Source of the DNA: Hyaloscypha bicolor E
Lineage: Eukaryota; Ascomycota; Leotiomycetes; Helotiales; Hyaloscyphaceae
Reading direction: 5' to 3'
Length of the DNA stretch: 64,000 bases
NCBI RefSeq assembly: GCF_002865645.1
Contig: NW_020194674.1
Coordinates: 124,001-188,000, forward strand
Below, in pieces: positions 57,341 through 64,000 of this stretch. Below the pieces are notes generated by a model. It made no database searches, was not told where the DNA came from, and saw only the letters and a program-made list of their open reading frames with translations. The position numbers were made by a program, and so were the translations under genes. How positions within the stretch are numbered: the stretch's first letter is position 1; each line of letters starts with the position of its first letter.

Positions 57341-60300
57341 GGCGGTAATTTAACGCTCGAATCGCCAGCGATCCGGATGTTTCGCATCGTGTGTAACGTT
57401 GCCCCTTGTTATCAGGTACGGTTCCTGATGCCGGTGATCTGAGAGCGGGGTACCGGGCGGTATCTTTGCCTAGGGTGGGATGGGGTGAAGGTTAGGAAGG
57501 TGCACTGCATGATGGAGTCGAGGGACGCGATCTGATCGGTGATGCAGATCCTTGTAATTTGGACAACGTGATTGTTCGAGATATGAACAGTCTTTACTGG
57601 AGGAATTCATTACGGCTTTAGAATAAATCCCATTCATGTGAACGTCCTAGGCGGCAATGTAGTGAAAGAACTAAATACCCTCGGATTTTGAATTTGTCAC
57701 GTGACGAGCCCCGATATCCCAAGCCTGTAATTGCAAAAGCACGACTATTATAAATCCTAGATCTAGCAGGGACTTATAATGCCCTATTTCTAGTAGACTA
57801 GTCACAAAAAGGCTCACTGGTTTACTTTTGTATAGTAATAAATCGAACTTATATAAAAGTACTTTCTTTATTTTTAATTAACAAAGAATATTAAACTACA
57901 CTTTCCTATTTATAGGTCGGACAGAAAAATGTTGTTTGATGTAAGGCGGAAGAAAAGCTCCGAAACTTAATTATCAAAGTACAACAGCTGGCTTACCAGC
58001 AACAGCTTGTAGTACGCCACGCTGTTATTAAGCAATACAATAGGCGTCGAGGCCAGTTTCTGTGAATCGGCTGATTTGTGTGCGAAGGAGCCTCGAGCAT
58101 GAGTCTGGCAGGGCAATTTCCGTGGCTAGTGGTCCAATCATAGGTCGAGGGCCCTCGAACCAGGTCTCGGTCCTATTACTTTGCAGCAATAGCTCGTCCA
58201 GTCACCTCTTCTCTCCTCTTCTCGCTTCCTAGAACATGTATCAAAGGAATCTGGAAGCTGCTTAAAGACCATTGTGAAGTGTTACTATCTCCTTGTCAGA
58301 AAGTGCTTCGGTCTACACACACATCCGATGAACATTGTCACGTACGCGCTTTGGTCGTCTGATCTCACAGAAAGCTGGACTCGGTTCACCTAGAATATAG
58401 GCTATGCCTGGCCGAACTTGTGCAAAGTTCGTCCGGTGTCTAGGCCACAGGACACTGCTGTCAAGAACACGCCCTAGTCATTTGATATGAAGGAAGGCGG
58501 GTTTGTGCATTGAAGTAGGACGCCCACTTGCACTGTTGCATGGTACAAGCTTTGTGAACTGTGAACCAATGCTCGACAGATCCATAGGGAAAGTGGGCAG
58601 ACACCTATCCAAAGCAGTCCGCCTTGCGTTTCTTTGAGTCTTGCGCATACAAGAAGCCAATAATTTGCTCTCGTATTTAACGGACGTTGCCAATTTGGCA
58701 GTCTTCAAAGTATACAATTCAAGGCTAGCGCAATGGCAAGGGTAGTCTTAAATGTATGGTTTTAATCTGACGCAATGTCGATGACAATGTCTTAGGAAGA
58801 AACGCCTTTAGTCTGACGCCATGACTAGAGCAGAGCCCCAGAGGATTGCACTGAAGGAAACCATGTCAATGTTATTGCGCCTTTGGCCTTTCAAATAATG
58901 GTGGCGCTTGAGGTGGAACACTGAGCCTCCGGCTTGGAGGGCCCTTGTGTAAAACCGCAATGGGATGATGGTCTTTAAAAATGCGTAAGTGACGAGCATT
59001 TCTCTAACAAAATTAACACCATGAATCAAAAAGCCCCAGCTTGATGTGTTTGGTCAGTCCAGGCTGGCGACGGGCTGATAGAGTGCCAGTAGTCGTTAAT
59101 CTTAATAAAGTACACTAGATGTTAGCTCAGGTTGCCTTACAGTGAGAGCCATGTATTTGTTGTCAGGAGCGTCGTTGCTGTCAACTGTTTCGTCCGATTG
59201 CAAAGTCGGGTAAAGGTTGGCCCTTGAAACCCTTGAACAATAGCACGGCTAGACTACGACAAATTCGGCAAGGCATTGGCTTGCACAGAGATCTTCTACA
59301 GCACCAGCTCGCCCATTGAAATATCATCGCGTACAGCGCGGCAGCCGGTCAGGCCGAGGTCGTGGTCGTGGAGAAGATGAAATGTGCATAAATTGAAACT
59401 CTTATGTACTTCCATTTGCGGGCGTGTTACGGAAGTTTATGTAAGCAGGGAAGTGTACCTAGTTGTGGGCCTTCCCTCCAAAGAGAAAGAGAAGACCGTG
59501 AGGTCACTCCACCAAACAACTTGGAAGAAAACGGAAGTTGCAGCGTGTTCTTGAAACTCGTATTCAGAATAATAGGTTCTTTCAAAGCTCGAGGAAAGAG
59601 CCAAGCGAGTTGGGAACAATGTAGAGTCGAGAAATGAAGCCTAATATCGAGACGTTGTCAGATTAGATCAAGTTGTTCCTTCATCGACCACGCTGCTCGA
59701 GTAGGAACCATCACCCGAAGGAGGCTTCGAGCTCGAGCAGTTGCATAATGCATTAGGTGGTTTTGGGTAGGCTCTTGGTTATCATCATGTAACGCTTGAC
59801 TGACTGACAATCGGGAGAAGAGGGCGCGCTGCAAGCCTCTGCTTCTCCACTCGAGAATAAATGAAAAGGAGGACTCCGGAAAGGGACTTTAATGTTACCG
59901 CCAGAAAGGAGAGAGGCTATATGGTGCAGATGTTGAAAGAGATACTATAGGAAGATGTGGTGAGGCTGCGATCGAAGGATTTGCGCCGGCGCGAGGCTGA
60001 CATAGTAAAGGTGGCCAGGTAAGCTAACATCTTCGGCAGCTGGGAGGGCCTCATCGGGGAGCTGCAAACCATCAACTTGACGGCAGAAATGCTCTCCCAG
60101 CTACTACCATTCTCTCCCACCAACCTCATCACGACATCCAGCTCTTGCGACGCGCTCACTCGATTGTTGACGACGTCTCGCCCATCCCAGCCCAGGGATG
60201 AAGAGATTTATGCAGCTAGACCCATGCAGCCTAGCGCGGCGTAATCCCTGCGCGGGTTAACAAATACAAATATGGGCTGCTCTCCGCCGCTCCGCCCAAA

Positions 60301-60745
60301 GTTTTCTGGAAATCCTGCAAGCGAGCGAACCCACCAGAGGCCCGAAACCCACCACTCACAGCGCGACCCTCCAGCACCACACCCCGGCCCGACGATTAAT
60401 CCGAAGACCCAATCAGCGCCTCACCGCTTCCGGGGAAGCTTGTCTGCTTTTGGCGGAAGCACCTGAGAGTGGGGTTGTTTGCATAAGGCACGACGAAGAG
60501 ACTTCGAGGGTCTGTGAGATATTCCGCGAGATATTCCCTCTCTTTACCCTCCCATCTGGGCAGGGACGGAGACGCGGGCCATTATCGAGTATTGGTGCTC
60601 GGAAATCCAGGCCAAGAAAGTCAGGTTAAAGTGTAGTTAAAGCAGGGCCTCATCACGTCTGCATTAGCCTTGCATAACGCCCACCGCCTTCGAAAAAAGG
60701 CTCCATCCATTCACTGCCAGCCCGCGCCGGACCTTGAAGAAAATC
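57341..60745. other. 3.4-kb intergenic region, no supported gene
   Basis: Many short frames on both strands, none with a domain or a coherent intron chain. A plus-strand run at about 59960-60160 reads LRRREADIVKVA and GELQTINLTAEMLSQ, which might be a remnant, but the frame is interrupted. The last 500 bp are GC-rich and probably the BUR6 promoter. Confidence 0.45.
60409..60416 (+). promoter_or_regulatory. CCAAT box candidate
   Basis: CCAATCAG, a good match to the fungal CBC/HAP site, about 330 bp upstream of the BUR6 ATG. Confidence 0.4.
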
Positions 60746-61687
60746 ATGGACGGTACATATGCGCCTCAATCCCCCGACCTGTCCTCCTTCCTCTCCTCTC
60801 CACCAAAAGCACAACAACCTTACAACCCGACCTCAACGTCATATGCGCCGCGCTCGCCGGTGATCCCCTCCTTCACCAACGCGTCGTCCGCACACCACAG
60901 CCTGCACTCTTACAACGCAAACAACAACGCCGCATTCGGAGCAGCCCCGACATCCAGCGACTTCGCAGAATACGGTACAAACACCTACATGCCGCCCATC
61001 CCCGCCCTACCACCCTCGCATTCCTTCCAGAACACCCTCCAACCCCCAAACACGAACGCAAACGCGTATTTCTCTCCTCAACGCCCCGCAAGGAAAGCGA
61101 AGAACGAAGCTTTCTCATACTCCGAGCTCGACGCCGACGCCGACGACGACGAGTACCTCCCCCTTCCAGACCAACAAATAAACTCACCAACGATGTCCTC
61201 CCGCGGCCCCCGAATCAAGGGCGAGTCATCCACCTCCTCATCCCTCACCTTCCCCTCCGCCCCCTCCCAACCGCCACAATATCAAAACCCAAACCCCACC
61301 AACATCGAAATAAAAACCAAATTCCCCGTAGCGCGCATAAAACGCATCATGCAAGCGGACGAAGAAGTAGGAAAGGTGGCGCAGGTAACACCCGTCGCCG
61401 TCTCAAAGGCGTTAGAGCTGTTTATGATCGCGTTAGTGAGCGGGGCGGCGGAGAAGGCGCGCGAGAAAGGAGGGAAGAAGGTCACAGCGCAGCATCTGAA
61501 GCAAGTGGTCGAGGGCAACCCGGATCAGTTTGATTTCCTAAATGATATTGTGGGGCGGGTGAATGAGGTGACTGAGGGCGCGGGGGGCGAGGGGCGGAAG
61601 AGGAAAGAGAAGGTTGCCAGTGATAGTAGTGAGGATGAGAAGAAGCCGAAGAAGGGGAGGGGTAGGAGGAAGAAGGGTGAGGAGTAG
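60746..61687 (+). CDS. bur6: Negative cofactor 2 alpha (NC2-alpha/Bur6/DRAP1), histone-fold transcription regulator
   Basis: Single exon of 313 aa; the ATG at 60746 is used because the frame upstream opens only at a TTG. Residues 1-190 are a low-complexity Pro/Ser/Asn-rich extension with an acidic patch (DADADDDEYLPL). Residues about 192-270 are the histone fold: KFPVARIKRIMQADEEVGKV, VTPVAVSKALELF, KKVTAQHLKQVVEG, QFDFLNDIVGRV, closely resembling human DRAP1 and yeast Bur6. The C-terminus is a basic tail (PKKGRGRRKK). It pairs with NC2-beta to bind TBP-DNA and repress or tune RNA polymerase II start. HAP5/NF-YC or CHRAC subunits are related, but DRAP1-type residues fit best. Long N-terminal extension is usual in ascomycetes. 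Confidence 0.85.
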   Translation: MDGTYAPQSPDLSSFLSSPPKAQQPYNPTSTSYAPRSPVIPSFTNASSAHHSLHSYNANNNAAFGAAPTSSDFAEYGTNTYMPPIPALPPSHSFQNTLQPPNTNANAYFSPQRPARKAKNEAFSYSELDADADDDEYLPLPDQQINSPTMSSRGPRIKGESSTSSSLTFPSAPSQPPQYQNPNPTNIEIKTKFPVARIKRIMQADEEVGKVAQVTPVAVSKALELFMIALVSGAAEKAREKGGKKVTAQHLKQVVEGNPDQFDFLNDIVGRVNEVTEGAGGEGRKRKEKVASDSSEDEKKPKKGRGRRKKGEE

Positions 61688-62006
61688 AGGGGATATGGTG
61701 GAGGGTGATATGGGGATGCGAGGGCGCATTCTTGTTGGAGATTTTTTCGGACTTGGACGGCGGTGGCTTGGCGGGGGAGGCTTGCTTTGAGGGGTTGGCT
61801 TGGCGTTGGCGGTGCATACATATAGCGAATGAATTCGATCCCCTTACTATTTTACCTTACCTTACCTTTCTCCCACCCCCTCTCCGCCCCCCTTTTTTTT
61901 GAACTTCCGCCCTTCTTCATTCTCGAGGAGTCTGCGAGGTGACTTTCACGCATGCTAATTTCGCAAGGGAACCACTAAGGTTATTCACATCTCCACCGTA
62001 CAAGCA

Positions 62007-62054
<48 letters not shown>

Positions 62055-62539
62055 GCCTATATCGCCATCCACCCACTGGTCATAATTCCCATTTCAAATA
62101 TATTTGAGCCTTGCTTTTGGTAGCTATCATAGCATCTCACACTGTCACAACCCACTCCACTTCCCCATCCTACAAACACAATAAGCTGCACTTGATTATG
62201 ACTGGCCGGTAGGCAGCACTCACTGCCCAATCGACTGCCGCTATCAAAAGCTAGATTACGTTGCTATCGAGACCGCGGTGCTAAGACATCCACCTTGTAT
62301 TAGGAATCATCTTCGAATAGGGATGGAGAGTTAGGTAATACGGCTGAAAAGTCTCGATTTTTTTTATTCGATTTTTTTTAATCAAGGTTGAAGAGAGTAT
62401 TGCCATATCTGCTGCTGATCGCAGTAAGGTCATCGGTGAGGCTCTCGAGCCCGTTCGAGCTTAAGCGGCGGTAGAGAGCTTGCTTGCCAGATTCATTTCT
62501 TTTCATTCACGATTTATCTAGCCAGTCATTACGCATCAT
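61688..62539. other. 3' regions of two convergent genes
   Basis: Contains a CTTACCTTAC/CCCCT-rich stretch near 61850, the long C tract at 62008-62052 and no supported frame. Confidence 0.5.
62008..62052 (+). repeat. 45-base C homopolymer
   Basis: Uninterrupted C from 62008 to 62052, flanked by CAAGCAT and GGGCC. Confidence 0.95.
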
Positions 62540-64000
62540 CTAGCTCTCTACCTTTTTTTCTTCGGTCGGGTTCGCATCCCCTTTTACCCCTTTCTCCCCT
62601 CCCTTTACCTCTTTTGTCTCCTTGCTTTTCTTCTCCTTCTTCACAGGATTGGGATTTCCCTTCCAAACCAACTCCCTAGGCGTCATGTAGCCCTTCAACA
62701 CCTCATCTGTAACCCCCTTCCGCCTCTCCTGAAACTCTTTCACGTACTCCTGCAGCATCGCAATGGCCATTTTCTTCAGCTCGCCGGTCATGAGTGTTCC
62801 TTTGCGGTAGGAGGTTTCGATTTCCAGGAGCTTGGCGTCGTCGTCTTCGAAGTAGGAGAGGTCTAGGAAGATAAGTTAGTGGGTTTGGTGAGGCAAGGAG
62901 TGGGAGATGAACATTGGAACGCGACGTCGACTTCTGGAATTCCGCCCAGCCGTTGGTGCTCTTCGAGTGTTTCTCGGCCGCCGCTGAAGGCGTGTTTGTT
63001 GATTTTGTTCTACAGCTTGTGTCAGCAGTGTGCTGTACAATGGGTGCTGTACAATGGGACCGGAGTAAGGGGGGGAAATACCTTGATTTGGTTCGGCGTG
63101 TCAGTCATGAAGATCGCGGAACTGGCGAACGTGTAAGTCATTATTCAATGAGAAGGGGGCGGGAAATTCTACTTAGGATCGCTGGCGCTCATTTTCCCAC
63201 CGGCTCCTTGGAGCGCAGTCAGGAATTTCGAATGTATCAACGCTGGTTTCGGTGACGGGAACCGCATGCGATGTGAGTTATCCCGGACGAGTCGGAAATA
63301 CGGATCTTGGTCAATGGCCATAGGGATCAAGACCGGTATTTTAGCAATGGCTTTCGAGCGGTCTGCTTTCGGGTCGTAGTTGGGCCAGAGTTGAGGGTAT
63401 GAGGTTGCGAATGAAGCTGCACTATCCAGAAATCAGATAAAATCTGCAAATCCCAAGAAGGAATTACCATTGCACAGCAGGGAACATAATCCGGCCAATA
63501 TTCGTGCTACCGTCAAAACCAAACGCTCCCCGTACTTGATTGAACGGCAGAAGCTTCGAAAACTCCCAGACATTGTACAAGAAATGCCCGCTGACGAATT
63601 CCAAATCGCTGAATATGAATGTCTTCTTCATGTCGAATCCACAGGCGATAATATCCTTGGCGTTGTGCAGGCCAAACTTATGTGTATCCTCGAACGTCAA
63701 TCCATCTCTAAACAGCGCCTTCTCGTCATCCGTAAGCATAATAACTATCCCAATCATTAGTCAAATGCTAGGTTCTCTCCTCCATTCATCTTAGGGACTA
63801 TACCCAACGGCACATCAAACACATCCTGCAACCACTTCGTAAATGTAAACGGAATCGTATGCCCCAAATGCAGCGCATCACTTGATGGACCCCGCCCCGT
63901 ATACAGAAAGAACGGCTCCCCCGCCTCGTACCGATCAAGAATCTTGTCGAAATCCCGGTGCGAGAAGAACAAGCCGCGTCGCAACCAACGATGCGGTTTC
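62540..64000 (-). CDS. wrs1: Cytosolic tryptophanyl-tRNA synthetase, C-terminal part (5' end beyond window)
   Basis: Minus-strand exons: >64000-63804, 63744-63468, 63421-63173, 63121-63082, 63009-62913 and 62862-62540, all in phase. Class I synthetase signatures: [20 protein letters not shown] (the HIGH-type motif), [23 protein letters not shown] (the KMSKS-type motif split by an intron at Asn), [31 protein letters not shown]. The C-terminus [20 protein letters not shown] is the standard end, followed by a species-specific Lys/Glu-rich tail. It charges tRNA-Trp in the cytosol; essential housekeeping gene. Intron density (five in 1.4 kb visible) is higher than in neighbours. The intron after QY uses the donor GTTCAT, slightly unusual. 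It converges with BUR6 on the other strand. Confidence 0.95.

Noticed and set aside
59917..60190. Coding-like run on plus (LRRREADIVKVA, GELQTINLTAEMLSQ)
   Set aside because: In-frame stops and no splice sites that remove them; too little to support even a pseudogene call.
60670..61533. 287-codon frame overlapping BUR6
   Set aside because: Arg/Pro/His-rich shadow of the NC2-alpha frame; the histone fold is in the other frame.

Overview
This window looks like a chromosome segment from a filamentous ascomycete (Pezizomycotina). Genes carry short spliceosomal introns of about 50-110 bp with GT..AG ends. Products include a CCG-6-like GPI wall protein, 2EXR-domain proteins, a PNGase A-like amidase, NC2-alpha and cytosolic tryptophanyl-tRNA synthetase. 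About two thirds of the window is extremely AT-rich and lacks open frames; C->T and G->A changes, mostly at CpA/TpG, mark it as repeat-induced point mutation (RIP). The class within Pezizomycotina is not decided here; Leotiomycetes is only a guess.

Layout. 1-6.2 kb: RIP-decayed Ty3/gypsy retrotransposons (families A and B, named here). 6.2-8.5 kb: gene island with a small GPI-anchored wall protein. 8.5-10.3 kb: RIP relic. 10.4-15.6 kb: an unrecognised 413-aa gene, then a GH16 glucanase-like gene that has decayed and is split by a hAT-like element which itself carries a second hAT-like element. 15.6-19.4 kb: RIP relic, followed by a second copy of the first hAT-like element. 20-23.2 kb: small island with one intact 2EXR gene. 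23.2-43.2 kb: transposon graveyard with an inverted repeat and purine minisatellite, a second copy of the inner hAT-like element, a gypsy-B copy carrying a MITE, and a complete gypsy-C element (34033-41400) hit by a non-RIPed solo LTR of family A. It abuts an inverted partial gypsy-C copy carrying a non-RIPed solo LTR of family B. 43.7-47.8 kb: a complete PIF/Harbinger element with 3-bp target duplication whose three catalytic acidic codons are all changed by G->A. 47.8-57.3 kb: a decaying gene region (arylamine N-acetyltransferase with a nonsense codon, two broken 2EXR genes, a broken ankyrin gene) that ends in an intact PNGase A-like gene. 57.3-64 kb: ordinary euchromatin with BUR6/NC2-alpha and WRS1, the latter running off the right edge, and a 45-base C homopolymer between them.

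No metabolic cluster, CRISPR or phage-like system is visible. The main interest is a readable nested insertion record. Target-site duplications, empty sites in sister copies and the contrast between RIPed and non-RIPed LTRs of the same family allow relative ordering of events, and two dispensable genes (GH16 and the N-acetyltransferase) are caught during loss.
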